Positions 8,751 through 17,980 of a stretch of 64,000 bases of DNA are shown here, piece after piece. The notes beneath the pieces are model-generated. The model searched no databases. It was not told the origin of the DNA and worked only from the letters and a program-made list of their open reading frames with translations. Source of the DNA: Mycobacterium sp. Aquia_216 (GTDB lineage: Bacteria > Actinomycetota > Actinomycetes > Mycobacteriales > Mycobacteriaceae); assembly GCF_026723865.1 (NCBI RefSeq), contig NZ_CP113529.1, positions 5,208,001-5,272,000 on the forward strand, read 5' to 3'. The position numbers and the translations under genes were made by a program. The first letter of the stretch is position 1. Each line of letters begins with the position of its first letter.

Positions 8751-9824
8751 TCAGCGCCGAGTGGCCACCACGTCGGTAAGCACGCCCAACAATCGATCCG
8801 CGACGTAGTCGACGGCGCATCGCTGCGCGTAGTGACGCGCAGCGATGGCTCCGCGCTGCGCCGCGATGGACGGGTCGGCCAGCTCGTCGAATGCGGTGAC
8901 CAGACCGGCGATGTCATCGACACCGACTGCGGGGCAGCCCGGCGGTTGGTATTCGAGCAGGCCGGCCGCCGTGGAAACGATCGGTGTGACGCCCAGCTGC
9001 ATCGACAGCACCTGCACCCCGCTTTGCGACGCGCGCCGGTAGTGGGCGATCGAACCCTTCGCCGCGGCCAGAGTCGCAACGATGTCGGCATAGCGGTAAC
9101 TGCCGGCGCAGCGCCGCGCATGTTCGGGCAGCGTGCCCGGATCAAATGATCCGTCGCCGATGAGCACCAGGTCGTCACCGTGCCAGGCGCCGCCGGCCAC
9201 GTGTTGACGCCAGGCCTCAAGGACCAGCTCGATGTTCTTGTAGGGGTGCAGCCGCCCGATCATGACGAAGTCGCGGCGTTCTTCGGCACCCACCAGCGGG
9301 GGAACCAGAGCCGGATCGAGGTCACTGGTGAGTGGCAACACGTGCACCCGGGTACCGCGCACATCGCGCCGGTCGGCGACGGCCGCCGCGACATAGTCGC
9401 TGTAGGCAATCGTGGCCGCCGAGTGGGCGCCCCAACGGTCGAACACCACACTCTCGTACGCCGGCCGTTCTTCGATCGCATCGTGGGGACGGTCGTCGTG
9501 CACCAGCTGAACGCGCGGAACCCGGCCGGCCAACGCGATCCACCGTGGATCGCGGACCAGCTCGGCAACGACGACGTGGGGCCGATACGTGCGAATGTGC
9601 CGCCATGCCGCGAGGCTGGCGGGCCAGGTCCCCGCCGTGCGAAATCGTGGATCGAGCACCAGCTCATAATCGCGGGGCGCGTCAGACTCCGGGTGCAGGT
9701 CACAGGTCACCAACAACACGTCGGCGCCACGCCGCTGCAACGCCTCCACCTGGACGCGCGCCAACGGCCGCATCCAGGGCGAAAGCCACAGCACCCGAAG
9801 GCCCGCGCGTGGGAGCTGCGACAC
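8751..9824 (-). CDS. GT4-family glycosyltransferase
   Basis: A 357-residue, single-domain GT-B protein. The C-terminal half has MIGRLHPYKNIELVLEAW and LIGDG, typical of GT4 enzymes. The acidic catalytic region reads SQSGVQVLSMQLGVTPIVS, so the usual E-x7-E motif is weak. It starts with GTG one base after the stop of the DUF4832 lipoprotein gene, and the two probably form one transcript on the minus strand. It converges on the WecG-like gene. Its likely role is adding a sugar to the same polymer; the substrate is unknown. Confidence 0.75.
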   Translation of the reverse strand: MSQLPRAGLRVLWLSPWMRPLARVQVEALQRRGADVLLVTCDLHPESDAPRDYELVLDPRFRTAGTWPASLAAWRHIRTYRPHVVVAELVRDPRWIALAGRVPRVQLVHDDRPHDAIEERPAYESVVFDRWGAHSAATIAYSDYVAAAVADRRDVRGTRVHVLPLTSDLDPALVPPLVGAEERRDFVMIGRLHPYKNIELVLEAWRQHVAGGAWHGDDLVLIGDGSFDPGTLPEHARRCAGSYRYADIVATLAAAKGSIAHYRRASQSGVQVLSMQLGVTPIVSTAAGLLEYQPPGCPAVGVDDIAGLVTAFDELADPSIAAQRGAIAARHYAQRCAVDYVADRLLGVLTDVVATRR

Positions 9825-9825
9825 G

Positions 9826-11472
9826 CTACTTACCGAGGTCGGAGATCAGCGTGTCGCGCGGAACATCAAGTGTCGCAATCGGATACAGCCCGGAGTTGTC
9901 CCGGCCATCGCGCGCCAGCTGCATCGGCGGATAGTTCACCACATGCGTCGCGTCCGGCTTGTGCTGCTGCCACTCGACGGATGCGCGCAGCGTGTAATGC
10001 CCCGGCGCCAAGCCCCCCAAGTCGACGTGAACCGTCTCGGTGGCCGACGTCGGCACCGCTTGCTCGCGCGATTGGCTGGTGTCGTCGGACACCAGCGACT
10101 TGAGGTTGACCGTTGCCGGTATCGTCCGCACGACGGCTCCGGAGAAATCCACCAACTTGTAACTCGGCAACCAATTTTCGGTGGCAGCCGCGGCTCCGTA
10201 ATTCGTCCACACCGCCAAAATCGTCGCCACCTTGCCGTCCAGCGATTGCGATCCGGGGCGGGCCTCGACCGAATACCGATAGCCGGCGGAGGCGTTGGCC
10301 TGGGCCCACAACACGTACAGCTGGGGGTCCATCGCCGAATTCGAGTCCCGGTCAGGGAAATTGACGCTCGATGTCATCGACACGTGGTATCTGACGACGT
10401 CGTGCAGACCCTTTTCGTAGTAGGTCCGGGGGTTGGTTCCGCTGGGCAGCTGACACCATTCGGTGATCAGCGGCGCCGAAGACAACCGCTGCTTGATCGC
10501 GTTGACGACCGCATCGTTGGTTCGAACGTATTGCGAGTCGTTGGACTCGGCCCAGGTCGGCAACGGTGAGTAGACACCGAGACAGTCTGCGCGGATACCG
10601 ACCGGCGCGGACAGCTTCTTCGTGACGTCGTCGGCGAGCAGTTCGCGCACGATCTCCGGATTGTCTGGCGCGGTGACCAATTGGGTGTGGGGAAAGGCGT
10701 TGACGTTCGCCGCGACCAGTTGCCTGACGGATGCGGTGGTGATGCTCTGATCACGAAACTGGCTGTAGTAGCCCAGCTTTGCGACGCTGCTGTCGGGGTC
10801 CGGGCCGGGCGCGCCAAGCGTGTCACGCAAATACGCGATGTGGTTCTCGCTGAAATCCCCGTAGCCGGAGAACTCGAACACGCTGAGCCGCTCGTCACGG
10901 TCGTAGCGCCGCCCGAGCGCACCGAGCAGATCCTGAAAAGCACGCAAATAGTTGGGGTCGTTCCAGTTCGGCACCACCTGCATCACCCCGGCCGCGGGAC
11001 CGGTCGGCGGGTTGGGGTAGTTGGTGGTCGCGCCCGGAATCGCGCGCACCCAGTCGGGAACGTCGATGTTCGTGTTGTTCGGGTATGAGTCGTCGCAGCA
11101 GGAGCTGTAGGCCATCACCCGCAACGTCATTCGCATGCCGCGGTCGGCCAGTTTGGCCAGCGCATCGTCGATCGCGCTGAAGTCGAACTTGCGATCATCG
11201 GGGGCATCGGGTGGCAACGTGTGCGGGTCTACGGGCTGTATCTGGCGCCACGAAAGACGCAGGCTGGCATCGTTGGACGCCGGCCAGGACGGATACCGTT
11301 GCTGCGCCGGATTTCCTTGTGGGAAAAGGGGCTGCAGCAGATCTTCGTACTGGCCGCGCAGCGGGTTGGGGATCTCCTGCGTGTTCGACGGGATGGCCGG
11401 GCTGACCATCGCGCTCAACGGGCCGGTTTGCTTCTGACCGCCACATCCGTTGAGTACCAACATTGCGAACAT
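9826..11472 (-). CDS. DUF4832-type lipoprotein, probable polysaccharide-active enzyme
   Basis: A 548-residue exported protein with a lipobox (LVLNGC) near its N-terminus. The central part looks like a TIM-barrel glycosidase-like domain (NPLRGQYEDLL, SLRLSWRQI, MRMTLRVMAYSSCC, FEFSGYGDFSE). The C-terminal part matches DUF4832 (YYEKGLHDVVRYHVSM, SAGYRYSVEA) with a beta-rich end. Such proteins occur in exopolysaccharide loci and may trim or bind the polymer. The N-terminus is odd. The ATG used here gives a signal peptide with no positive charge, whereas the same frame 13 codons upstream has ATG GTC TGA followed by a Lys-rich stretch, so the original start may have been lost to a stop codon. Confidence 0.65.
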   Translation of the reverse strand: MFAMLVLNGCGGQKQTGPLSAMVSPAIPSNTQEIPNPLRGQYEDLLQPLFPQGNPAQQRYPSWPASNDASLRLSWRQIQPVDPHTLPPDAPDDRKFDFSAIDDALAKLADRGMRMTLRVMAYSSCCDDSYPNNTNIDVPDWVRAIPGATTNYPNPPTGPAAGVMQVVPNWNDPNYLRAFQDLLGALGRRYDRDERLSVFEFSGYGDFSENHIAYLRDTLGAPGPDPDSSVAKLGYYSQFRDQSITTASVRQLVAANVNAFPHTQLVTAPDNPEIVRELLADDVTKKLSAPVGIRADCLGVYSPLPTWAESNDSQYVRTNDAVVNAIKQRLSSAPLITEWCQLPSGTNPRTYYEKGLHDVVRYHVSMTSSVNFPDRDSNSAMDPQLYVLWAQANASAGYRYSVEARPGSQSLDGKVATILAVWTNYGAAAATENWLPSYKLVDFSGAVVRTIPATVNLKSLVSDDTSQSREQAVPTSATETVHVDLGGLAPGHYTLRASVEWQQHKPDATHVVNYPPMQLARDGRDNSGLYPIATLDVPRDTLISDLGK

Positions 11473-11522
11473 GGCAATAGCCAGTGCTTTCTTGCTAATT
11501 TTTCAGACCATTCTCTTCTAAG

Positions 11523-13415
11523 TTAGATCACGCCGAGTGACAGCGCCTCGCGATCGGCGAGGAATGGCATCGGCATCCAGCGCGCCGAGAGTAACGCCTC
11601 CATCGCATCGCCGGGGACGGGTTTCGACAACAAGAACCCTTGCGCCCGGTGGCATCCGTGCTGCATCAAAGTCAGTGCCGCAGCTGGTGTCTCGACCCCC
11701 TCGGCGACAACTTGCAGACCGAATGCCTCGGCGAGTCCGATGATCGCCCGAACGATGGCCAGGTCGCCGGCGTTTGATCCCAAGTCGCGCACGAAGCCGG
11801 CGTCGATCTTCAGCATGTCAACCGGCAGCGACTTCAGATGTGACAGCACCGCATATCCGGTACCGAAGTCGTCGATAGCCAGCTGCACCCCGACCTCTTT
11901 GAGCTCATCGAGGGTGTTGCGGGTGGTTTCGATGTCGTGCACGACGGCGCGCTCGGTGATTTCCAGGCATATCGATGCGGCATCGATGCCGAATTCTTCG
12001 ATGGCTTCGGCGACGCTGCGAACGAAGCCGCGGGTGATCAGCTGGACGGGCGACACGTTGATGCGCAAGACGGCGCCCAGCCCCACGCCGTTGGCGCGCC
12101 ACCGACTGAATTCGGCACACGCCGTGCGCATCACCCAGCGGCCCAGTTCCGCGGCCAGGTTGGTGGATTCGGCTACCCCGATGAAGGCGTCGGGCAGCAG
12201 CAGTCCCCAGATCGGGTGCCGCCAACGGACCAGCGCCTCGGCGGCCACGATCGCGCCGGTCCACAAGTCGACCTCGGGCAGATAGTGCAACAGCAGCGCC
12301 TCGCTGCCGATATCCCCCTGCAGATGCAGCTCAATGTCGTTGCGGAACGCGCTTTTCAGCGACATGTCATCGGTGAATACCGCGATCTGGTTGCCTCCGG
12401 CGCGCTTGGCGGTCAGCACAGCCTCGTCGGCACGGCGCAAGAGAGCCGTGCAGTTGTCTCGCTCCGGCATACCGAGCGCCAGCCCGATGCTGACGGTGCG
12501 GCTGATCATGTGGCCACCGATGGCCAAGCGTTCACACAGCATCGTCGACAAGCGACGACCGAACGACTCCGCGGTCTCCGGCGACATCGATTGCCCGGGA
12601 ACAACCACGAACTCGTCGCCACCCAGCCGGGCGATCATGGCTTCGCTGCCGGCGCAGGCCTGAATGCGTTGCGCGAAGACCCTGATGAACCAGTCCCCCG
12701 CCGTATGGCCCAGATAATCGTTGATCGGCTTCAATCGGTCGAGGTCGAGATAGAGCACGGCAACCGGTCCCGGCTTTCCGGGGGCGAGCCGTTCGGACAA
12801 GTGCGCGACCAGTGCCCGACGGTTATACAGGCCGGTCAGATCGTCGTGCTCGGCCAGGTAGCGAAGCTTCTCCTCGGCCGCGATGCGAGCCTGCAGCTGC
12901 GCGAACAGGGCCGCGACCACCTCGAGCGTGTTGATCTCGGCTTGCTTCCACTTGCGGACACCGAACTTCACGAACCCGAGCAAACCGGTCGTCACCTCGC
13001 CCGAGACCAGCGGTGCCGCCGCCACCGAGGGAGTGGCGGGTTGCTGGGGTCCCTCGGGCCGGCGCCTCCACGAACGGCGGGACTGACCGGCCGATATCAG
13101 CACCGGTTTCCTGCCCTGCTCGCATTGGGCGAGCAGGGCGTCCGTTCCGACGTATTGGGCAGCGGCCGTAGGATCCGGATCCGGAAGCTCGATTCGCGGT
13201 GGCCACTCCGCGATCAGCACCGAGGCGCCGGAAAGCTCGTCGCGGTGCCGCAGGAAGCTGGCGTCCAGACCGAACTGCTCGACAAGCTGCGCGAGGACCT
13301 TTTGGCTCACCTGAGTCGCCGTGGACGCCGTAGCCTCCATCAGCTGAGCAGCAACAGAGGTAACAACCAAATCCAGCCTGCTGCGTGGCACGGGCTCCTC
13401 CGATACGGGGCACAT
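11523..13415 (-). CDS. GAF-GGDEF-EAL c-di-GMP enzyme (Rv1354c-like)
   Basis: The 630-residue protein has a GAF-like sensor (about 15-185), a diguanylate cyclase domain with intact GGDEF (265-269), and an EAL phosphodiesterase domain with AAEALVRWRHP, ITERAVVHDIE and DDFGTGYAVLSHLKSLPVD. Both catalytic signatures look complete, so it could make and degrade cyclic di-GMP. It resembles M. tuberculosis Rv1354c along its length. It stops about 50 nt upstream of the DUF4832 lipoprotein gene on the same strand. Because BcsB-linked polymers are usually controlled by c-di-GMP, this gene may tune the polysaccharide system; that link is inferred from position. Confidence 0.9.
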   Translation of the reverse strand: MCPVSEEPVPRSRLDLVVTSVAAQLMEATASTATQVSQKVLAQLVEQFGLDASFLRHRDELSGASVLIAEWPPRIELPDPDPTAAAQYVGTDALLAQCEQGRKPVLISAGQSRRSWRRRPEGPQQPATPSVAAAPLVSGEVTTGLLGFVKFGVRKWKQAEINTLEVVAALFAQLQARIAAEEKLRYLAEHDDLTGLYNRRALVAHLSERLAPGKPGPVAVLYLDLDRLKPINDYLGHTAGDWFIRVFAQRIQACAGSEAMIARLGGDEFVVVPGQSMSPETAESFGRRLSTMLCERLAIGGHMISRTVSIGLALGMPERDNCTALLRRADEAVLTAKRAGGNQIAVFTDDMSLKSAFRNDIELHLQGDIGSEALLLHYLPEVDLWTGAIVAAEALVRWRHPIWGLLLPDAFIGVAESTNLAAELGRWVMRTACAEFSRWRANGVGLGAVLRINVSPVQLITRGFVRSVAEAIEEFGIDAASICLEITERAVVHDIETTRNTLDELKEVGVQLAIDDFGTGYAVLSHLKSLPVDMLKIDAGFVRDLGSNAGDLAIVRAIIGLAEAFGLQVVAEGVETPAAALTLMQHGCHRAQGFLLSKPVPGDAMEALLSARWMPMPFLADREALSLGVI

Positions 13416-13700
13416 GTCCCGGCTGGGCGCCTAGCCCAATCAGGCGGTCGTCTTCAGGCTGGAATTTCGGCCGGTGGCAGGCCACGAATTGGCGTTGGCG
13501 CAGCTTAACACGCAGCAGCCGACCCCGGCGGGATGTCAAACGTCATCCTCAAACGGGCTCCAGACGAGAGTCCCGCAAACGCTCACGCGCCGATATGTCA
13601 ACTACGCTGATGACTCTTGAAGCGTACTGCTCGCGACCAGCTGCGTCCGGCTCTGCCGAGCTTGCGATCCCCGGGAAACACACTGCTGGAGGCACCGAAG

Positions 13701-14495
13701 ATGCCCGTCGCGCGTTCGGCCAGACAATGGCTCGCCCCGACCGTAAAGGCGGTCGCACCACGGTTGTTCTGGCGGCGCAAGTACCGCATCCTGCAACAGC
13801 TGGGAAAAACCCGCCCGGACGTGCAGTTGGTCGCGTCGCTGTGCGACCCCAACCGCGTTTCGCTGGACATCGGGGCCGATGTCGGCGAATTCACGATCGG
13901 AATGCTCGCAACGTCGCGATCGGTGATCGCTTTCGAACCCCGGCCGACCCAGGCCCACGATTTGGCGTCGATGTTCGACGCGGTCGGCGTCCCGGTCAGG
14001 GTGGAGGCGGTCGCGCTGTCGAACAAGCCCGGTGTGACGACCATGCGGGTGGTTGAGTCGGAGCCGGGGCGCAGCACGATCGATACCGACAACGTGCTGA
14101 GCGACGTGGACGGCGGCGCTGTCCAGAGCATCGACGTGCCGGTCAAACGCCTCGACGACCTGCACCTGGACGGCATCGGCCTGATCAAGATCGACGTGGA
14201 GGGCCACGAACTGGCCGTGTTGCTCGGCGCCACAGACACGGTCGCGCGCAACCAACCAGCGCTGGTGGTAGAAGCCGAAGAACGTCATCACCCCAATGCC
14301 GTTGCCGGCATCGCCGAATTGCTGGCCGGGCTCGGCTACGCCGGCTACTTCGATGTCGAGGGGACTCGGCGGCCGATAGAAGAATTCGACCCCGCCCACC
14401 ATCAGAATCCGGCCAGCGTCAGCAGCGGCGAGAACGGCTGGGCGACCGATGGCCGTTACGTCAACAACTTCGCGTTCCTTCCCAGAGGGGTATGA
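13701..14495 (+). CDS. FkbM-family SAM-dependent methyltransferase
   Basis: A 264-residue methyltransferase with SAM-binding LDIGADVGEFT, then FEPRP and IKIDVEGHE, the signature of FkbM enzymes that O-methylate sugars, glycolipids or polyketides. I chose the ATG at 13701 because GGAGG lies 8 nt upstream; a TTG 28 codons earlier is in frame but weaker. It stands alone between the EPS locus and the oxidoreductase/sigma pair. Methylation of a surface glycan or glycolipid is plausible but unproven. Confidence 0.8.
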   Translation: MPVARSARQWLAPTVKAVAPRLFWRRKYRILQQLGKTRPDVQLVASLCDPNRVSLDIGADVGEFTIGMLATSRSVIAFEPRPTQAHDLASMFDAVGVPVRVEAVALSNKPGVTTMRVVESEPGRSTIDTDNVLSDVDGGAVQSIDVPVKRLDDLHLDGIGLIKIDVEGHELAVLLGATDTVARNQPALVVEAEERHHPNAVAGIAELLAGLGYAGYFDVEGTRRPIEEFDPAHHQNPASVSSGENGWATDGRYVNNFAFLPRGV

Positions 14496-14539
14496 GCGGC
14501 GGCCGCTGCAGTGATACAGCTCACAATCACGGGCCGAAT

Positions 14540-14566
14540 TGTCACGCCTGGCCATCCTGCGGTGTC
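14540..14566 (+). promoter_or_regulatory. Candidate ECF41-type promoter
   Basis: TGTCACG, a 16-nt spacer, then TGTC. The known ECF41 promoter is TGTCACA, 16-17 nt, CGTC, so this differs by one base in each element. It lies 37 nt before the oxidoreductase that is co-transcribed with an ECF41 sigma factor, consistent with autoregulation. Confidence 0.5.
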
Positions 14567-14603
14567 TCAAGGGCACAAGTCCCAAGGAGAGTAGGAGACA
14601 GCA

Positions 14604-15782
14604 ATGACCAAGAGCACTCACGTCGTGGTCATCGGCGGCGGATACGCCGGCACCCTCGCGGCCAATCGCCTGCGGCAGCAGCCGGACATCGAGATCACCC
14701 TGGTGAATCCCCGACCGGTTTTCGTCGAGCGAATCCGCTTGCACCAGCTGGTCGCCGACACCGGCGCCGCGACCGCCGATTACGGCACGCTGCTGGGCGA
14801 CGGAATCCAGCTGGTCGTCGACGCCGTCGAGCGGATCGACACCGCTGCCCGGCGCCTGGTGCTGACCTCCGGAACCGCGCTCAACTACGACTACGTGATC
14901 TACGCCGTCGGCAGCACGGGCGCGGTGCCCGCCCAGGAATCGGTGCCCGGTGCGGCCGAATTCGCCCATTCGATCTCCGACCTGGAAAGCGCGCAGCGGC
15001 TGCGCTACGCGCTCGCCGACCTGCCGCTCGGTGCGCCCATCACCGTGGTCGGCGGTGGGTTGACCGGCATTGAAACGGCCTCCGAGCTGGCCGAGCAGGG
15101 CCGCCCGGTGACCCTGGCGTGCGGCGGCACGCTCGGGACGTCGCTGAGCAAGCGGGGCCGGCGCTCGGTGGCCAGGCAACTGCGCCAACTCAACGTCAAC
15201 ATCCTCGAGCCCGTGGCCGCCAGCGAGGTGCGCTGGGACAGCGTGGTGCTCAGCGACGGCGCGGTGCTGCCCAGCGCGGCGACCGTGTGGACGGCCGGGT
15301 TCGCCGTGCCGGATCTGGCCAGCCGCAGCGGTCTGCGCACCGATGAGCTGGGCCGGCTGCTCACCGACGAGACGCTGACCAGCGTCGACGACGGCCGCAT
15401 CGTCGCCGCGGGTGACGCCGCCGCGCCGTCCGGTGAGCCGCTGCGGATGAGCTGCCAGGCCGCCGAACCGCTGGGCGCCCAGGCCGCGGAGACCGTGCTC
15501 GCCCGGATCGCCGGGGAGACCCCCGCGGCACTCAACCAGGCATTCGTCGGGCAGTGCATCAGCATCGGCCGCAGGCACGGCACGCTGCAGTTCGCGCGGA
15601 CCGACGACTCGCCGGTGAACATGGCCCTCGGCGGTCGAACCACCGCCGCGATCAAGGAAAAGATCTGCCGTGGCACGCTGTGGGCCATCCGGCGCGAGGC
15701 CGCCAAACCCGGCTCGTACTACTGGCTCAAGGGCGGTAGCCGGCCTGCTCAACCGGCCGAGCAGCGGGTCGCGATCAAGTGA
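14604..15782 (+). CDS. FAD-dependent NAD(P)H oxidoreductase (NDH-2-like), ECF41 partner
   Basis: The 392-residue protein has an N-terminal FAD dinucleotide fold (VVVIGGGYAGTLAANRL), a second nucleotide-binding fold (ITVVGGGLTGIETASELAEQG) and a C-terminal FAD-contact segment (VAAGDAAAPSG), as in type II NADH dehydrogenases and related disulfide-reductase-fold enzymes. No C-terminal membrane anchor is evident. AAGGAGAGTAGGAGA precedes the start. It overlaps the sigma-factor gene by GTGA. ECF41 sigma genes are typically paired with a carboxymuconolactone decarboxylase, oxidoreductase or epimerase gene, and this is the oxidoreductase version. Its electron acceptor is unknown. Confidence 0.85.
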   Translation: MTKSTHVVVIGGGYAGTLAANRLRQQPDIEITLVNPRPVFVERIRLHQLVADTGAATADYGTLLGDGIQLVVDAVERIDTAARRLVLTSGTALNYDYVIYAVGSTGAVPAQESVPGAAEFAHSISDLESAQRLRYALADLPLGAPITVVGGGLTGIETASELAEQGRPVTLACGGTLGTSLSKRGRRSVARQLRQLNVNILEPVAASEVRWDSVVLSDGAVLPSAATVWTAGFAVPDLASRSGLRTDELGRLLTDETLTSVDDGRIVAAGDAAAPSGEPLRMSCQAAEPLGAQAAETVLARIAGETPAALNQAFVGQCISIGRRHGTLQFARTDDSPVNMALGGRTTAAIKEKICRGTLWAIRREAAKPGSYYWLKGGSRPAQPAEQRVAIK

Positions 15783-16675
15783 TCGCGACCGGCGGGCATG
15801 CGGAACGGTTCACGCTGCTGCGCCCATTGCTGTTCACCATCGCCTACGAAATCCTCGGCTCGGCCACCGAGTCCGACGACGTATTGCAGGACAGCTATCT
15901 GCGGTGGGCGGATGTCGACCTGTCGACGGTGCACGACACGAAGTCGTACCTGGCCCAGCTGGTAACCCGCCAGGCACTCAACGCGTTGCGGGCCGGCGCC
16001 CGTCGCCGCGAGGAGTACGTCGGTCCGTGGCTGCCCGAGCCACTGCTGCTCGACGACCAGGACCCGTCGACCGATGTCGTTCTGGCGGAATCGGTTTCGA
16101 TGGCGATGCTGGTGCTGCTGGAAACACTGAGCCCCGACGAGCGGGCGGTGTTCGTCTTGCGCGAGGTGTTCGGCTTCGACTACGGGGAGATAGCCGACGC
16201 GGTGGGCAAGCCGGCGCCGACGGTCCGCCAGGTCGCCCACCGGGCCCGCGAACACGTCCGGGCGCGCCGCAAGCGCTTCGACAACGTCGACCCGGAGCGC
16301 AACGCCGCGATCACCGCCCAGTTCCTGACCACCGCGGCCAGCGGCGACGTGGAAGCGCTGATGGCGATGCTCGCCCCGGATGCGACCTGGATGGCCGACA
16401 GCGGCGGCAAGGTGTCCGCGGCGCGGCGGCCGGTGGTCGGCGCGGACAAGGTGGCCAGGGCCATTACCGGGCTGGTGCGCAAGGCCGGAACCGGAATGCG
16501 CGTCGAGCTGGTTACCTGCAACAGTGCTCCGGCGGTGTTGTTCTACCTCGAAGACGAACTCTCGATGGTGGTCACGCTCGAGATCGCCGACGCCTTGATC
16601 ACCAACTTCTACGTGATGCGAAATCCGGACAAGCTGGCTGCCCTGGCGACCGCCCGCGACATCAGCCGCGGCTGA
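15779..16675 (+). CDS. ECF41-family sigma factor with SnoaL-like C-terminal domain (SigJ/SigI-like)
   Basis: A 298-residue extracytoplasmic-function sigma factor with region 2 (about 10-75), region 4 (about 115-165) and a C-terminal SnoaL-like domain (about 185-290). All three ECF41 hallmarks are visible: WLPEP in the linker, a GGK motif (ADSGGKVSA) and NPDKL near the end. In this group the C-terminal domain replaces an anti-sigma factor and both activates and inhibits the protein. The GTG start overlaps the oxidoreductase stop, so the pair forms one operon, probably autoregulated through the TGTCACG-TGTC promoter upstream. Confidence 0.9.
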   Translation: MIATGGHAERFTLLRPLLFTIAYEILGSATESDDVLQDSYLRWADVDLSTVHDTKSYLAQLVTRQALNALRAGARRREEYVGPWLPEPLLLDDQDPSTDVVLAESVSMAMLVLLETLSPDERAVFVLREVFGFDYGEIADAVGKPAPTVRQVAHRAREHVRARRKRFDNVDPERNAAITAQFLTTAASGDVEALMAMLAPDATWMADSGGKVSAARRPVVGADKVARAITGLVRKAGTGMRVELVTCNSAPAVLFYLEDELSMVVTLEIADALITNFYVMRNPDKLAALATARDISRG

Positions 16676-16726
16676 GCGACGCCGGCCCTAGGGTGCGAAA
16701 ATTCACCGTTCTGTCAAGCTAGGGCA

Positions 16727-17980
16727 GTGCGAATCGACCGGCTCGGCAGCCTCGGCGAGGCACCCCGTGTGCTGCGCGCGATCGGTGATGCCACCGCCCG
16801 GCTCGGTCTGCCGCCGCCCGCGGCTCTGACCGGCGAATGGTTCGGTGCGCTGGCGGTCATCGCGCCTAGCCTGGCGGTGCGCCCGGTGGATGCGGCCGAC
16901 GCTTTCGCGGTCCAGCTGGGCGCGCCGGCCAGCGACTCCCCCACGGTGGGCGGTGGCTGGCTTGGCTATCTGTCCTATCCGGACGCCGGCGCCGACGGGC
17001 GCCCGCACCGGATCCCGGAGGCCGCCGGCGGCTGGACCGACTGCGTGCTGCGCCGCGACCGGGACGGATGCTGGTGGTACGAAAGCCTCTCCGGGGCGGA
17101 GATGCCGGAGTGGCTGGCCGCCGCGCTATCCGCGGCGCCGGGCGCGGCGCGCGAGTGCCGGATCGAGTGGGACATCGCCGACCGGAAGGCGCACCGCGGC
17201 GCGGTGCTGGCCTGCCTGGAGGCGATTCGCGCGGGTGAGGTCTACCAGGCGTGTGTATGCACTCGATTTACCGGGGCGGTCACCGGGTCCTCGCTGGACT
17301 TCTTCATCGACGGTGTCGCGCGCACGTCGCCGGCCCGCGCGGCCTATGTCGCCGGCCGCTGGGGTGCGGTCGCGTCGCTGTCGCCCGAGCTGTTTTTGCG
17401 CCGCCACGGCACGGTGGTGATGTCGAGCCCGATCAAGGGAACGCTGCCGCTGGACGCCTGGCCGTCGGCGTTGCGCGCCTCGCCCAAAGAGGTGGCCGAG
17501 AACATCATGATCGTGGACCTGGTGCGCAACGACCTCGGCCGGGTCGCGGTCACCGGCACGGTCAAGGTGCCCGAGCTGCTGGTGGTGCGACGCGCGCCGG
17601 GCGTGTGGCACTTGGTATCCACGGTCTCGGCTCAGGTGCGGGTCGAGCTGCCGACGTCGGCACTGCTGGACGCCGCCTTCCCGCCCGCATCGGTCACCGG
17701 CACCCCCAAACATCGTGCTCGCCAATTGATTTCGCAATGGGAATCGCATCGCCGCGGGATATATTGCGGCACAGTCGGTTTAGCGTCGCCGATCGCCGGA
17801 TGCGAGCTGAATGTCGCGATCCGCACCGTGGAGTTCGACGACGCCGGAACCGCCGTACTGGGCGTCGGCGGCGGCATCACCGCCGATTCGAACCCCGACG
17901 CCGAATGGGAGGAATGCCTGCACAAGGCCGCTCCCGTCGTCGGGTGGCCGTGCACCGCACCCGCCGCCTCGGTGGGCTAG
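16727..17980 (+). CDS. pabB: Aminodeoxychorismate synthase component I
   Basis: A 417-residue chorismate-binding enzyme that uses ammonia from a glutamine amidotransferase partner to make 4-amino-4-deoxychorismate, the precursor of p-aminobenzoate and folate. Diagnostic motifs are SSPIKGTLP, ENIMIVDLVRNDLGRV, GVWHLVSTVSAQV, FPPASVTGTPK and YCGTVGLASP. It is equivalent to M. tuberculosis Rv1005c. The start is GTG. Its stop and that of convergent rsmI share the tetranucleotide CTAG. Confidence 0.92.
   Translation: MRIDRLGSLGEAPRVLRAIGDATARLGLPPPAALTGEWFGALAVIAPSLAVRPVDAADAFAVQLGAPASDSPTVGGGWLGYLSYPDAGADGRPHRIPEAAGGWTDCVLRRDRDGCWWYESLSGAEMPEWLAAALSAAPGAARECRIEWDIADRKAHRGAVLACLEAIRAGEVYQACVCTRFTGAVTGSSLDFFIDGVARTSPARAAYVAGRWGAVASLSPELFLRRHGTVVMSSPIKGTLPLDAWPSALRASPKEVAENIMIVDLVRNDLGRVAVTGTVKVPELLVVRRAPGVWHLVSTVSAQVRVELPTSALLDAAFPPASVTGTPKHRARQLISQWESHRRGIYCGTVGLASPIAGCELNVAIRTVEFDDAGTAVLGVGGGITADSNPDAEWEECLHKAAPVVGWPCTAPAASVG

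Noticed and set aside
11937..13508. Long plus-strand open frame (523 codons) opposite the GGDEF-EAL gene.
   Set aside because: High-GC antisense shadow with low-complexity composition; the opposite strand has complete, recognisable domains.
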